Positions 1 to 9,644 of a stretch of 64,000 nt of DNA are shown piece after piece. The position numbers were made by a program, and so were the translations under genes. The stretch is from positions 1,302,001-1,366,000 of the forward strand of contig NZ_JAHBZI010000001.1 in the NCBI RefSeq assembly GCF_019635515.1. Reading direction: 5' to 3'. Positions within the stretch are counted from its first letter, which is position 1. Each line of letters starts with the position of its first letter. This DNA comes from Sphingomonas sp. Its GTDB lineage: Bacteria > Pseudomonadota > Alphaproteobacteria > Sphingomonadales > Sphingomonadaceae. The notes below the pieces were generated by a model. It saw only the letters and a list, made by a program, of their open reading frames with translations. It searched no databases and was not told where the DNA came from.

Positions 1-1001
1 GCGGTCTTCTCTCCGATATCGTCAAGCTCGAAGCTGATCTCGGTGGGCACCGGATCGAGCAGAGCGACATCGACGAACTGCTCAAGGCCGGGCGCGACGC
101 CATCGATCCGCAGGGCAAGATGGTCCTCCATGCGCAGCCGACGCGGTACACGGTGGACGGCCTGTCGGGTGTCAAGCGGCCGCTTGGGCTCCATGCCGAC
201 CGTCTCGGCGTCGATATCCATGTCGTTGCCACCGATGGCGCGCCGGTGCGCAATCTCGATCATTGCGTTCGCTCGGCGCATCTCGAAGTCCGCTCGATCA
301 TCGCCGCGCCGGTGGCGACGGGTCTTGCCTGCCTCACCGAAGAGGAGCGCGAACTGGGCGTGGCGCTGGTCGAGATCGGCGCGGGCGTGACCAATGTCAG
401 CGTGTTCGCAGGCGGTGTGCTTGCCGGGCTGGCGTCGATCCCGATGGGTTCGGCCGACATCACCGACGATATCGCATCGGCGTTCGGCACCGCGCGGCAA
501 TGGGCGGAGCGCACCAAATGCTTCCATGGCTCGGCGAACCTCAGCCCTCGCGACAATCACGAGATGATCGATGTGGTGCCGGCGACGGCGGAGGCGGGCG
601 ACGGCCCGCGCATCACCAAGGCGCAGCTCAACGCGATCATCCGCCAGCGGCTTGAGCGGCTGATGCTCGAAATCCAGAAGGAACTGCGCAAGCTCGCCTT
701 CAACGATCCCGTGGGCCGTCAGATCGTGCTGACCGGTGGCGGCGCCGATCTGAAGGGCATCGCTGACTATGCCCAGCAATCGCTGGGCTCGGCGGTCCGC
801 GTCGGCCGTTCCAAGGGTCTGGTCGCGCTTCCCGAAGCCCATGCCGGCCCGGCATTCGCGACGCTGGCGGGCCTGGCGCGCTTCGCCGCGGCGGACCCCA
901 TTGACCTGCGCAGCCTCGAGCCCGCGCACCAGATGGTGACCAGAGCTAGCCCCGGCGCGCTGATCCAGCGCCTTATGGCGGCGTTCCGTGCGAATTATTA
1001 G
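1..1001 (+). CDS. ftsA: Cell division protein FtsA (5' truncated by window edge)
   Basis: This is the 3' part of ftsA; the frame is open from base 3 and ends with TAG at 999-1001, giving about 332 residues. FtsA is an actin-like ATPase that tethers FtsZ to the inner membrane and recruits later division proteins. Visible family features are the segment VALVEIGAGVTNVSVF (phosphate-binding loop), IVLTGGGADLKG (adenosine motif) and a C-terminal amphipathic tail LIQRLMAAFRANY that serves as membrane anchor. ftsZ follows 114 bases downstream on the same strand, the usual order at the end of the dcw cluster. The missing N-terminus lies upstream of the window. Confidence 0.95.
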   Translation, partial: GLLSDIVKLEADLGGHRIEQSDIDELLKAGRDAIDPQGKMVLHAQPTRYTVDGLSGVKRPLGLHADRLGVDIHVVATDGAPVRNLDHCVRSAHLEVRSIIAAPVATGLACLTEEERELGVALVEIGAGVTNVSVFAGGVLAGLASIPMGSADITDDIASAFGTARQWAERTKCFHGSANLSPRDNHEMIDVVPATAEAGDGPRITKAQLNAIIRQRLERLMLEIQKELRKLAFNDPVGRQIVLTGGGADLKGIADYAQQSLGSAVRVGRSKGLVALPEAHAGPAFATLAGLARFAAADPIDLRSLEPAHQMVTRASPGALIQRLMAAFRANY

Positions 1002-1034
1002 AGGAAAGCTGTCGATAACTCCGTCTTTCCTCTA
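999..1034. repeat. 10-bp inverted repeat over the ftsA stop codon
   Basis: TAGAGGAAAG (999-1008) is the exact reverse complement of CTTTCCTCTA (1025-1034), with a 16-base loop. The left arm starts with the ftsA stop codon. It has no T-tract, so it is not a classical terminator. It could be an mRNA processing or attenuation hairpin between ftsA and ftsZ; the function is inferred only from position. Confidence 0.5.
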
Positions 1035-1115
1035 GAGTCGCCTCTTGGGTTCGTGCAGAACGGAACCCACTAGATTTTGCGTCGGCCTGATCCGGCGCGA
1101 GGGGAGACCAAGGCG

Positions 1116-2678
1116 ATGAGTATCGATTTCCTTCCGCCCGAGGTGGATGACCTGACCCCGAAGATCACCGTGATCGGTGTCGGTGGCGCGGGCGGCAATG
1201 CCATCGCGAACATGATCCGGGCGCAGGTGCAGGGCGTCGACTTCCTTGTCGCGAACACCGACGCGCAGGCGCTGAAGCAATCTTCGGCGGGCTCGCGCAT
1301 CCAGCTCGGCGCCAAGATCACGCAGGGCCTCGGCGCAGGCTCGCGTCCCGAGATCGGCCGCGCGGCCGCCGAAGAGACGATCGATCAGGTCCAGAAGGCG
1401 CTTGAGGGCGCGCACATGGTGTTTCTCGCAGCCGGCATGGGCGGCGGCACCGGTACCGGCGCGGCGCCTGTCATCGCCAAGGCGGCGCGCGACATGGGCA
1501 TCCTGACGGTCGGCGTCGTGACCAAGCCCTTCGCCTTCGAAGGCAAGCGCCGCGCGCAGAGCGCCGAAGCCGGCATCGAAGAGCTGCAGAAATATGTCGA
1601 TACGCTGATCGTCATCCCCAATCAGAACCTGTTCCTGATCGCCAATGCCAACACCACCTTCAAGGAAGCGTTCGAGCTGGCCGACGAGGTGCTCCAGCAG
1701 GGTGTGCGCGGGATCACCGATCTGATGGTGATGCCTGGCCTGATCAACCTCGACTTCGCCGATATCCGCGCCGTGATGCAGGAAATGGGCAAGGCGATGA
1801 TGGGTACCGGCGAAGCCGATGGCGACGACCGCGCGCTGATCGCCGCGCAGAAGGCGATCGCCAATCCGCTGCTCGACGGCGTCTCGATGAACGGCGCCAA
1901 GGGCGTGATCGTCTCGATAACCGGCGGCGAAGACATGCGCCTGCTGGAAGTCGATGAAGCGGCGAACCATATCCGCGAGCTGGTCGATCCCGATGCCAAC
2001 ATCATCTGGGGTTCGGCCTTCAATCCAGAGCTGGAAGGCAAGATCCGCGTTTCGGTCGTCGCCACCGGTATCGATGCCGAGGCGCAGCCCGCCGCCGCGC
2101 CGCGCGCCGCCGAACAGCCGCGCGTTTTCTCCTTTTCGACCCCGCGCCGTACCGCCGCGGAGCCGGTTGCTGCGACCGCGCCGGCGCCTGAAGCCGCGCC
2201 CGAACCCGAAGCGCCGCAACCCGGTTTCTCCGACAGCCTCGAGCTTGGCGCGGAAGCCGCGCTGACGCCGGAGCCCGCCGTCGAAGCGCCGCGCGTGCCG
2301 GAAGCCTATGAGCCCGAGCCGACCGCAGAGGCGCAGCCGGAACCCGCCGGCTGGGTCGATGACGGCGCCGATGAAGACGAACTGGTGCTCGGTTCCAAGG
2401 AAGCCCCCGAAGAGGCGCTTGAGCTCGATACGCCGGCGGCCGAACAGCCGGCTGCCGATTTGGGCGGTGGCACGCCGCCGCGCCGCCGCTGGCTGACCGG
2501 TGGCGGCAGCAGCGACGATGACGAGCCTGCGGCCGAGGCGAAGCCCGCCAAGAAGCCCGGCGGCACCTTGTTCGAGCGCATGGCTTCGGCCTCGCGCGGC
2601 GGGTCCAAGTCGAGCGATGACGACGATAAGGATCCGCTCGATATCCCGCGCTTCCTGCGCAGCCAGAACAACCAGTAA
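1116..2678 (+). CDS. ftsZ: Cell division GTPase FtsZ
   Basis: FtsZ is the tubulin-like GTPase that polymerises into the Z-ring. The start ATG at 1116 has a GGGGAG ribosome site about 10 bases upstream and gives 520 residues. The nucleotide-binding loop GVGGAGGN lies at residues 21-28 and the tubulin signature [10 protein letters not shown] near residues 109-118. The globular domain ends near residue 325. It is followed by a long linker of about 180 residues rich in Ala, Pro, Glu and Asp, typical of alphaproteobacteria, and then by the conserved C-terminal peptide [15 protein letters not shown] that binds FtsA and other partners. It lies directly after ftsA. The family assignment is certain. 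Confidence 0.99.
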   Translation: MSIDFLPPEVDDLTPKITVIGVGGAGGNAIANMIRAQVQGVDFLVANTDAQALKQSSAGSRIQLGAKITQGLGAGSRPEIGRAAAEETIDQVQKALEGAHMVFLAAGMGGGTGTGAAPVIAKAARDMGILTVGVVTKPFAFEGKRRAQSAEAGIEELQKYVDTLIVIPNQNLFLIANANTTFKEAFELADEVLQQGVRGITDLMVMPGLINLDFADIRAVMQEMGKAMMGTGEADGDDRALIAAQKAIANPLLDGVSMNGAKGVIVSITGGEDMRLLEVDEAANHIRELVDPDANIIWGSAFNPELEGKIRVSVVATGIDAEAQPAAAPRAAEQPRVFSFSTPRRTAAEPVAATAPAPEAAPEPEAPQPGFSDSLELGAEAALTPEPAVEAPRVPEAYEPEPTAEAQPEPAGWVDDGADEDELVLGSKEAPEEALELDTPAAEQPAADLGGGTPPRRRWLTGGGSSDDDEPAAEAKPAKKPGGTLFERMASASRGGSKSSDDDDKDPLDIPRFLRSQNNQ

Positions 2679-2765
2679 GGCGTTCGTCGCCGCCGTGGCT
2701 CGTTTCGGCGAGCGCGGCGGCGCATGTCATTGGCGGTTCAGCGGATGGCGCGCAGTTTATTGGCA

Positions 2766-4535
2766 ATGATCCGGATCCGATTCCTTCGCTCGACTGCGCT
2801 GATCCTCGCGCTGAGCGCCGCCGCGCCCGCTTTCGCCCAGGAAGTCGTCGCCGTTCCCAACCCCGATGCCGACCGGCTGGCCGGCGAAGTTCGCCGTCTC
2901 GCCAGCGATCCGCGCGACACGCTGGCGCTGCTCGATGCCGGCGATCTCAGCGCGCGGCTGGGCGACACGTCGGCGGCCCTGGCGTTCTTCCAGCGCGCCG
3001 AGGCGATCGACCCGACCAATCCGCGCATCCTTTCCGGCAGGGCCTCAACCCTCGTGCGCCTTGAGCGCCCCGGCGAGGCGCTGCGGCTGTTCCAGCAAGC
3101 CGAGGCGCGGGGGCTTCGGGTCAGCCAGTTCGCGAGCGACCGCGGCTGGGTCTATGACCTGCTCGGCGCCCCCGATCTCGCCCAGCGCGACTACCGGACT
3201 GCGCTTGCCACCTTCCGCGACGATGAGACTGTCCGCCGCTATGCGCTGTCGCTCGGGATTACCGGCGATGTCGATCAGGCGATGAAGGAACTCGACCCGC
3301 TGCTCCGCCGCAGTGACCGCGCATCGTGGCGTGCGCGCGCCTTCATCCTCGCCATGAACGGCGATCTTGCCGGTGCCGACCGCATCGCCAGCACCATGAT
3401 GCCGGGAAACATGGGCGCGGCGCTTTCGCCCTTCTTCCGCCGCCTGGCCGGGTTGTCGCCGGCCGACCGCGCCTTTGCCGTGCATTTCGGGGAATTGTCG
3501 CCCACCCAGGCGCGGCTAGCCGATGCGCGGATGGCGCCAGACGTGCCCCAATGGTCACCGCAGCCCAAGCCGGTGGTCGTGGCCGCCGCGCCGCCACAGC
3601 CGGTTGCGCAGGCGCAGCCTGGGCGCAAGGACCGCGACCGTCGTTCCCGGCGCGAGCGCGAGCGTGACGAGCGTGACGCGGTCGCCGCTGCCGCACGCCG
3701 CCCGGCCGAGCCGGTAGCGGTTGCCGTCAAGGAACCGGACCTTCCGCCGCCGCCACAATATGTCGAGCGGCGGGAGATCGTGCAGGCCACCCCCGCACCG
3801 ACCCCCACGCCCGCGCCGGTCCAGCTCGCCAGCAATCGCACTATGCCACTACCCGAGCGTTTCTCGGTCGATCGTCCCGCGCCGCGCCCAATGATGGCTG
3901 AACCGCAGCCGGAAACGCTGCGTGCCAAGCCCGCGCCGGAGCGCCGCATCGGCCGTGAAGACGCGACGCTCGCATCGATCGTCAATGGCATCACGATTCC
4001 CGCCGAGGAGCTCGATGCGGTCTCCAGGCCGCCAGAGCCCCAACCGGAGCCTGTACGGATCGCGGAAGTCGCGCCCAAGCCGGTGGCACCCAAGCCCGCG
4101 CCCGTGGCGAAGCCCGAACCCGCCAAGCCGGATCCGGCACCAGCGAAGGCCAAGCCCGACGCGAAAACTCCGGCGAAGCCCGACCCCAAGGCTAAGAAAC
4201 CCGATCCTGCGGCCGCCGCCAAGAAACCCGATCCGAAGAAACCCGACCCGGCCAAGACCGAGCCGTCGCGCACTTGGGTGCAGGTCGCCGGCGGCGCCAA
4301 CGAGACGACCTTGTCCAAGGCATGGCAGGCGGTGGCCGCCAAGGCTCCGGCGGCAATGAAAGGAAAGACGCCGTGGACCGCACCGCTGCGCGCGACCAAT
4401 CGCGTGCTGGCCGGACCGTTCAAAAGCAGCGCCGAGGCGCAGGCCTTCGTCAACACGCTCGGCAAGGCCGGCGTCTCGGCGTTCGTCTTCACCAGTGAAG
4501 CGGGCCAGAAGATCACGCGGCTGACGCTCAAATAA
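2766..4535 (+). CDS. Secreted TPR/SPOR-domain protein
   Basis: About 589 residues from the ATG at 2766, which gives a clean signal peptide ([17 protein letters not shown], ending AAPAFAQ). In-frame ATGs at 2724 and 2745 are alternatives, and none has a strong ribosome site. After the signal come TPR-like helices (residues about 25-240; the [19 protein letters not shown] segment is a typical repeat), then a long disordered Pro/Lys/Ala tract with KPDPAK-type repeats, and finally a SPOR domain (about the last 85 residues, starting at RTWVQVAGG) that would bind denuded septal peptidoglycan. Its position right after ftsZ supports a role in division or cell-wall remodelling. The exact function is unknown. 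Confidence 0.85.
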   Translation: MIRIRFLRSTALILALSAAAPAFAQEVVAVPNPDADRLAGEVRRLASDPRDTLALLDAGDLSARLGDTSAALAFFQRAEAIDPTNPRILSGRASTLVRLERPGEALRLFQQAEARGLRVSQFASDRGWVYDLLGAPDLAQRDYRTALATFRDDETVRRYALSLGITGDVDQAMKELDPLLRRSDRASWRARAFILAMNGDLAGADRIASTMMPGNMGAALSPFFRRLAGLSPADRAFAVHFGELSPTQARLADARMAPDVPQWSPQPKPVVVAAAPPQPVAQAQPGRKDRDRRSRRERERDERDAVAAAARRPAEPVAVAVKEPDLPPPPQYVERREIVQATPAPTPTPAPVQLASNRTMPLPERFSVDRPAPRPMMAEPQPETLRAKPAPERRIGREDATLASIVNGITIPAEELDAVSRPPEPQPEPVRIAEVAPKPVAPKPAPVAKPEPAKPDPAPAKAKPDAKTPAKPDPKAKKPDPAAAAKKPDPKKPDPAKTEPSRTWVQVAGGANETTLSKAWQAVAAKAPAAMKGKTPWTAPLRATNRVLAGPFKSSAEAQAFVNTLGKAGVSAFVFTSEAGQKITRLTLK

Positions 4536-4578
4536 GGGGAGGCGACAAGGCGGTTCCAAGGCGATAGGGACGCGAACC

Positions 4579-5742
4579 GTGAGATCGATCGCTCCCTGGG
4601 CCTGCACACCTGCCGATAGTCGCGGCCGCCTGTATGCCGAACAGGGCGGGATTCGCGGCCCGCGCGACGCGTTTCAGCGCGACCGCGACCGGATCATCCA
4701 TTCGATCGCCTTCCGCCGCCTGCGCTCCAAGACGCAGGTGTTCATGGCGCCCGATGGCGATCACTTCCGGGTGCGGCTGACTCACAGCCTGGAAGTCGCG
4801 CAGATCGGACGGACGGTGGCGCGGGCGCTTGGACTCAATGAGGACCTGACCGAAGCGCTGTGCCTCGCCCACGATATCGGTCATCCGCCATTCGGCCATG
4901 CCGGGGAGCGGGCGCTGGAGGAGGCCTTGGCCGGGCAGGGCGGTTTCGATCATAACGGTCATACCCTGCGCACGCTGACCGTGCTCGAACGGCCTTATCC
5001 GGGATGGGATGGTCTCAATCTCACGTGGGACATGCTCGAAGGCTTGGCCAAGCACAATGGCCCTATCCACGAGCCGCAATGGGCGCTGGCCGAGGCGGAC
5101 CGGCAATTCCCCCTCGACCTGACCAGCTGGCCCTCGCTTGAGGCGCAGGTCGCGGCGATCGCCGACGATATCGCCTATGACAATCACGATATCGATGATG
5201 GGTTGCGCGCGGGTCTGCTAACGCTCGACCAACTCATGGAAGTGCCGATGGTCGCCGAAGGCTGGCGCACGGTTGAGAGCAGCTATCCCGGCACCGACCG
5301 CAAGCGCCTGATCGGCGAAATGGTGCGTTCGCAAATCGGGACGATGGCCAACGACCTGATCGCGGCGACGCGTGTGCGGGTGGCGGATAGCGGTGTGCAA
5401 TCGATCGGCGATGTCAGGGCGGCGGGACGCTGCCTTGCGCATTTCTCGGACGTGATGCGCGAGGCCGAGCGCGGGCTCAAGGCGTTCATGTACGCCAATC
5501 TCTATCACCATCCCGATCAGATCGCGGCGGCGGATGCCGCGCATCAGATCGTTGCGGGCTTGTTCGCCGCCTATGCCGCCGATCCCGGATTGATGCCCGC
5601 GGAATGGCGCGAGGCGCTGCCCGCCGATGCGCCGTGGCGCAGCCGCCATATCGCCGATTTCATCGCCGGCATGACCGATCGCTACGCGATCAAGCGTTAT
5701 CGCGAGGTGATTGGACCGATCGACCTGCCCGAAGGGTTCTAG
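4579..5742 (+). CDS. dgt: dGTPase-like deoxynucleoside triphosphate triphosphohydrolase
   Basis: HD-domain enzyme of the Dgt family, which hydrolyses dGTP or other dNTPs to the deoxynucleoside and triphosphate and so adjusts dNTP pools. The start is GTG 4579, with AGGGA about 9 bases upstream, giving 387 residues. The family opening [24 protein letters not shown] is split over residues 32-55. The metal ligands appear as H69 (RLTHS) and the H98-D99 pair in [16 protein letters not shown] later D in [19 protein letters not shown] completes the HD set. It follows the SPOR gene by 43 bases and may be cotranscribed with it. Confidence 0.93.
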   Translation: MRSIAPWACTPADSRGRLYAEQGGIRGPRDAFQRDRDRIIHSIAFRRLRSKTQVFMAPDGDHFRVRLTHSLEVAQIGRTVARALGLNEDLTEALCLAHDIGHPPFGHAGERALEEALAGQGGFDHNGHTLRTLTVLERPYPGWDGLNLTWDMLEGLAKHNGPIHEPQWALAEADRQFPLDLTSWPSLEAQVAAIADDIAYDNHDIDDGLRAGLLTLDQLMEVPMVAEGWRTVESSYPGTDRKRLIGEMVRSQIGTMANDLIAATRVRVADSGVQSIGDVRAAGRCLAHFSDVMREAERGLKAFMYANLYHHPDQIAAADAAHQIVAGLFAAYAADPGLMPAEWREALPADAPWRSRHIADFIAGMTDRYAIKRYREVIGPIDLPEGF

Positions 5743-5840
5743 CGCGGCGAGGCGAGCCCGGCGTGCGCCCGGTCGTGTGACTGGTACATTTTTGCGACAA
5801 AGCGGGTCTATTCTTCGCATGGCCGCAGAAGGATATTTCG

Positions 5841-7376
5841 ATGGCAGATGCCAGCATCGCGCTGAACCGCTTCGGTTTGGGAGGCCGCCCCGGCGACGAC
5901 CCCGGCGCCAATCCCAGGCAATGGCTCGCCGCGCAATTGCAGCGCTACGAGCCGCGTCCGCAGCAGATCGCAGTGCTGCCACCGACTTCGCAAATCGCTG
6001 CCGAACTCGCTGATTATTTTGAAGAGCTTCGCCAGGCGCGCCCGCAGAATCCGGGGCGGAGGCAGCGCGGGCCTGCTCGCGCCAAGCCGGCGATGCCCGA
6101 CTCCATGCAATCCGTGCCCGGCCAGGAAATGTCCGAAAAGCCGATGGCCGGGGAGGCGATGAAGGAGAGGGAGCGGGCCAACGATCCCGCCGCGCAGGTG
6201 CGTCGTTTCGCGCGGCGCCAGGCGCGCGAGCATTATGCCGTCGCGGTAGGCGCGCGCGCAACCGTTGCACTGACCAGCCCAGCGCCCTTCGCCGAACGGC
6301 TGGTGCATTTCTGGGCCAATCATTTCGCGGTCTCGGCGGACAAGCTGCAGGTGATCGGCCTGGCCGGGGCGTTCGAGTTCGAAGCGATCCGCCCGCACGT
6401 CATGGGCAAGTTCGGTGACATGCTCCACGCCGTCGAGCGCCATCCCGGGATGCTGCTCTACCTCGATCAGGCGCAGTCGATCGGCCCGAACAGCATGACG
6501 GGGCAAATCGCCCAGCGCCGCCGAGCCGGAGGCAACAACCTGCCCGGCCTTAACGAGAATCTCGCGCGCGAAATCCTTGAACTGCACACGCTTGGCGTCC
6601 GCACCGGTTACGGCCAGTCCGACGTCACCGAATTCGCGCGGGCGATGACTGGCTGGACCGTCGCGGGGCTAGGCAGAGGCCGCGGTGCGCGTTTTGCCGG
6701 CACCGATGGCGAACCCGGCCGCTTCGTCTTCGCCGAGCGGCTGCACGAGCCGGGCATGCGCACCATCCTCGGCAAGCGTTGGACGCAACAGGGAGAGGGC
6801 CAGGCTGCGGCGGTGCTCGATATGCTGGCAACGCATCCCGCGACGGCGCGGCATATCGCCACCAAGCTGGCGCGGCACTTTGCCGGTGACGAGCCGCCGC
6901 CAGCTTTGGTTGCCCAGCTTGAAAGCGCTTTCCTCAAATCGGGCGGCGATCTGCCGACGCTTTATCGCGTGCTGATCGACGCCCCCGAATGCTGGGCGCC
7001 GCAACCGGTCAAGTTCAAGTCGCCCTGGGAGTGGTCGATCTCGGCAATGCGCGCGCTTGGCGCCGAGCAATTGCAGGCCAACGCCGCGAACGGGTTGCTC
7101 ACCCAGCTCGGTCAGCCGGTGTGGCGGCCGGGTTCGCCGGCGGGGTGGGACGATGTCGCCGCCGCCTGGGCCGGGCCGGACGCGGTGATGCGCCGGGTCG
7201 AGGCCGCGGAACGGATGGCGCAGCGCACCCGTGACACCATCGACGCCCGCCGGCGCGCCACGCAGCTTTTCCCCGGCGCGCTCAGCGACACCACCGCGCA
7301 GGCGATAGCCCGCGCCGAAAGTCCGGGGCAGGGCGTGGCGCTGATGCTCGTCGCCCCCGAATTCATGCGGAGATAA
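5841..7376 (+). CDS. DUF1800 family protein
   Basis: 511 residues with family features of DUF1800: an N-terminal ALNRFGLGGRPGD, the central block LVHFWANHFAVSADK, and LNENLAREILELHTLGV followed by FARAMTGWTV. The biochemical function of DUF1800 proteins is not established; they are almost always encoded next to a DUF1501 protein, as here (3 bases downstream). A low-complexity, Pro/Arg-rich insert lies at residues about 70-105. The start ATG at 5841 has AGAAGGA about 8 bases upstream. No clear signal peptide is visible, whereas the partner carries a twin-arginine leader, so the pair could be exported as a complex (inference). Confidence 0.88.
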   Translation: MADASIALNRFGLGGRPGDDPGANPRQWLAAQLQRYEPRPQQIAVLPPTSQIAAELADYFEELRQARPQNPGRRQRGPARAKPAMPDSMQSVPGQEMSEKPMAGEAMKERERANDPAAQVRRFARRQAREHYAVAVGARATVALTSPAPFAERLVHFWANHFAVSADKLQVIGLAGAFEFEAIRPHVMGKFGDMLHAVERHPGMLLYLDQAQSIGPNSMTGQIAQRRRAGGNNLPGLNENLAREILELHTLGVRTGYGQSDVTEFARAMTGWTVAGLGRGRGARFAGTDGEPGRFVFAERLHEPGMRTILGKRWTQQGEGQAAAVLDMLATHPATARHIATKLARHFAGDEPPPALVAQLESAFLKSGGDLPTLYRVLIDAPECWAPQPVKFKSPWEWSISAMRALGAEQLQANAANGLLTQLGQPVWRPGSPAGWDDVAAAWAGPDAVMRRVEAAERMAQRTRDTIDARRRATQLFPGALSDTTAQAIARAESPGQGVALMLVAPEFMRR

Positions 7377-7379
7377 GCC

Positions 7380-8531
7380 ATGCTGAACCGACGCAATTTC
7401 GTGGCGCTGGGCGCTGGCGCGATCTTCACCTCCACGCTCGGCGCGAAGATGACCTTCGCCAGTGCGGCCACAACCAAGCGTTTCGTCTTCATCATCCAGC
7501 GCGGCGCCGCCGACGGGCTCGGCACGATCGCTCCCGTCGGCGATCCGGGGTTTGTCAGCCAGCGCGGCGCTCTGGCGGAGGATTTCGCATCTGCCGCCAA
7601 GCTCGATTCCATGTTCGCGTTGCATCCGGGGATGACGACGGTCGCCGGCCTGTATCAGGCGAAGCAGGCGCTGTTCGTCCATGCCGTCGCCTCGCCCTAT
7701 CGCGACCGCTCGCATTTCGATGGGCAGAATGTGCTCGAGACCGGTGGCACCTCGGCCTATGCGCTCAAGGATGGCTGGCTTAACCGGCTGCTCTCGCTGC
7801 TGCCCCGGGAAGACAAGGCGATCGCGCTGGCGGCGACGGTGCCGATGGCACTGCGCGGGCCGGTCGAGGTGGCGAGCTATGCGCCCTCGGCGTTGCCCGA
7901 CGCGACCGACGATCTGCTGCACCGGGTCGCATCGATGTACGCCGGCGACCCGCAGCTCCACGGGCTATGGGAACAGGCAACGGCGACGCGGATGCTGACC
8001 AGCGACATGGCCGCCGACAATGGCCGCAACGCCGCCGCGACCGGCGATCTCGCCGCCAAGCTGCTGAGCGCCGAGGGCGGCGCGCGCGTCGCGATGATCG
8101 AGACCGGCGGCTGGGATACGCATGCGCAGCAGCGCGCGCGGCTGGGTGTCCAGCTGCGCGGGCTCGACGGGATGATCGCCGCGCTCAAGGCCGGGCTCGG
8201 GCCTTTGTGGAACGATACGATGGTGCTCGTCGCCACCGAGTTCGGGCGGACGGTGAAGGTAAACGGCACCGGCGGCACCGATCACGGCACGGGTTCCGCG
8301 GCGATGTTGCTTGGCGGCGCGGTCAATGGCGGCCGGGTGCTGGCCGATTGGCCGGGCCTGGGCGATGCGGCGCTCTACGAGGGCCGCGACCTCAAGCCAA
8401 CCATGGCGCTCGACACGCTGATCGCCAGCGCGGTCGGATCGCATTTCGACCTGACGGGTGCGCAGGCCGCGGCGAAGCTGTTCCCGAACATGCAGGCGTC
8501 GCGACCGATCCAGGATCTGGTGCGGGCCTGA
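7380..8531 (+). CDS. DUF1501 family protein with twin-arginine signal
   Basis: 383 residues of the DUF1501 family, which has an alkaline-phosphatase/sulfatase-like fold and no agreed substrate. The N-terminus MLNRRNFVALGAG with a following hydrophobic stretch is a twin-arginine (Tat) signal, so the protein is probably exported folded to the periplasm. Candidate metal-site segments are SHFDGQNVLETGG, IETGGWDTHAQQ, VLVATEFGRTVKVNG and GGTDHGTGSAAMLLG, which match the usual DUF1501 blocks. It starts 3 bases after the DUF1800 gene and is surely cotranscribed with it. The tatABC genes that would export it lie 6 kb downstream. Confidence 0.9.
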   Translation: MLNRRNFVALGAGAIFTSTLGAKMTFASAATTKRFVFIIQRGAADGLGTIAPVGDPGFVSQRGALAEDFASAAKLDSMFALHPGMTTVAGLYQAKQALFVHAVASPYRDRSHFDGQNVLETGGTSAYALKDGWLNRLLSLLPREDKAIALAATVPMALRGPVEVASYAPSALPDATDDLLHRVASMYAGDPQLHGLWEQATATRMLTSDMAADNGRNAAATGDLAAKLLSAEGGARVAMIETGGWDTHAQQRARLGVQLRGLDGMIAALKAGLGPLWNDTMVLVATEFGRTVKVNGTGGTDHGTGSAAMLLGGAVNGGRVLADWPGLGDAALYEGRDLKPTMALDTLIASAVGSHFDLTGAQAAAKLFPNMQASRPIQDLVRA

Positions 8532-8633
8532 TCGCAACGTCAAAGTTTACACCAGCTTTACACTATCGCGCCGGTTCAGCGGCGCGAATGGTCCCAATGT
8601 TCGCACTGACCATGGGGTTTCCCGGGCCGATGG

Positions 8634-8695
8634 TTTCAAAGAGCAGCCGGGAATCCCGACCGGCTTAGCCAAGCAGGCGAAATCCTACATTGCAA
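8634..8695 (+). repeat. 62-nt dispersed element, copy 1
   Basis: The element starts with TTTCAAAGAGC (8634-8644), has a variable 22-base middle that can form a GCCGG/CCGGC hairpin, and ends with a 29-base block at 8667-8695 containing AGGCGAAATCCTACATTGC. The same 29 bases recur exactly at 37442-37470 (reverse strand), and a diverged copy lies at 42678-42739. All three copies are 62 bases long. This copy sits between two convergent gene ends. Confidence 0.75.
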
Positions 8696-8725
8696 TGGGG
8701 GGCGCGCACGTCGGCTTTTGGATGG

Positions 8726-9445
8726 TCAGCCGTCCTCCGCTGACGCGGCTTCGATCCAATTGGAGAACTCGACTGCCAGATGCCAGCGATGTTCCGCAAT
8801 CATATATGCGGGCACGCTGCCGGGAAACTCGACCGTCAGCAAAGCTCGAAACCCGTCACCTTCCTCGCGAAACTGATGGCGAACGCCACCGATAGCAAGG
8901 CCGTCTCGCAAGCGCGCAACCCCAGCGATCTGCACTGGGTAGCTTGGGTCGGCGGTTGTCAGAAGCGTGGAAATGTCATCGACATCGAAGGTGAATTCGC
9001 CCGGTAACGGCGAACCGCCTGTCGTTTCGACAACAATCTGACGCCCCTGTTGATCGGGGGTGATGATGTAGTGATCGGGACAGGCATCGAGCATCGCCCG
9101 TTCGCCATCGACGGTGTTCAAATCCATAAACCATTTGGCGAAATGTGCGGCCGAACCACGCGCGACTTCGATCTCGCACACACTGAACCGCCGCGATTTC
9201 CCGGACACCGCGACGCTGACCCGCGCGATCTTTTCCGACAGCCACAGCTTTCGGCCAAGCAGCTTGCGCAAGCCGCTATGGCCCAGCGCCAGCTTTCGTT
9301 CGAGCAACTCCTTGCGTTGAATGTCGCGGGGTGCGCTCGACCGTGCCAGGCCCAGCCGTTTGCGGACAGCCGCCATGCGTCGATCTTCCCATGCCAGCAC
9401 AGCGTCACGCTCATGCACGACGCCATCGATAATAGTCCACAGCAT
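8726..9445 (-). CDS. Hypothetical protein, unknown family
   Basis: 239 residues from the ATG at 9445, chosen because AAGGGG lies about 8 bases upstream on the minus strand; a TTG at 9466 would add seven residues. I do not recognise the family. The N-terminal third (about residues 10-70) is rich in Arg, Lys and Leu and probably helical. The rest looks like mixed alpha/beta with a VSVAVSGKSRRFSVCEIEVARG strand-rich block and a C-terminal HRWHLAVEFSNWIEAAS. There is no signal peptide or membrane segment. It is transcribed divergently from argS and convergently with the DUF1501 gene. Codon use looks native, so it is probably a real gene. Confidence 0.65.
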   Translation of the reverse strand: MLWTIIDGVVHERDAVLAWEDRRMAAVRKRLGLARSSAPRDIQRKELLERKLALGHSGLRKLLGRKLWLSEKIARVSVAVSGKSRRFSVCEIEVARGSAAHFAKWFMDLNTVDGERAMLDACPDHYIITPDQQGRQIVVETTGGSPLPGEFTFDVDDISTLLTTADPSYPVQIAGVARLRDGLAIGGVRHQFREEGDGFRALLTVEFPGSVPAYMIAEHRWHLAVEFSNWIEAASAEDG

Positions 9446-9644
9446 GACGGCACCCCTTACTGACAAGAGTGTAAGCAGATTTTTGCGCCGATCGCAACGC
9501 TGCGGGATTGGCTGATTTTGGTCGAAGCTGACAAGGGGTTTGCGAGGCGAAAGCCATACCTAGTGCGCTGCCCCATCCGCCACTTTGCACGTGCAGCATG
9601 GTTGGTCTAAAGGCCGCGCTTCCTTGCAACATCGGAAGCACCCC

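Noticed and set aside
1032..2219. 395-codon open frame antisense to ftsZ
   Set aside because: It is a shadow of the FtsZ frame. The translation is Arg/Gly/His-rich with no family resemblance and no ribosome site.
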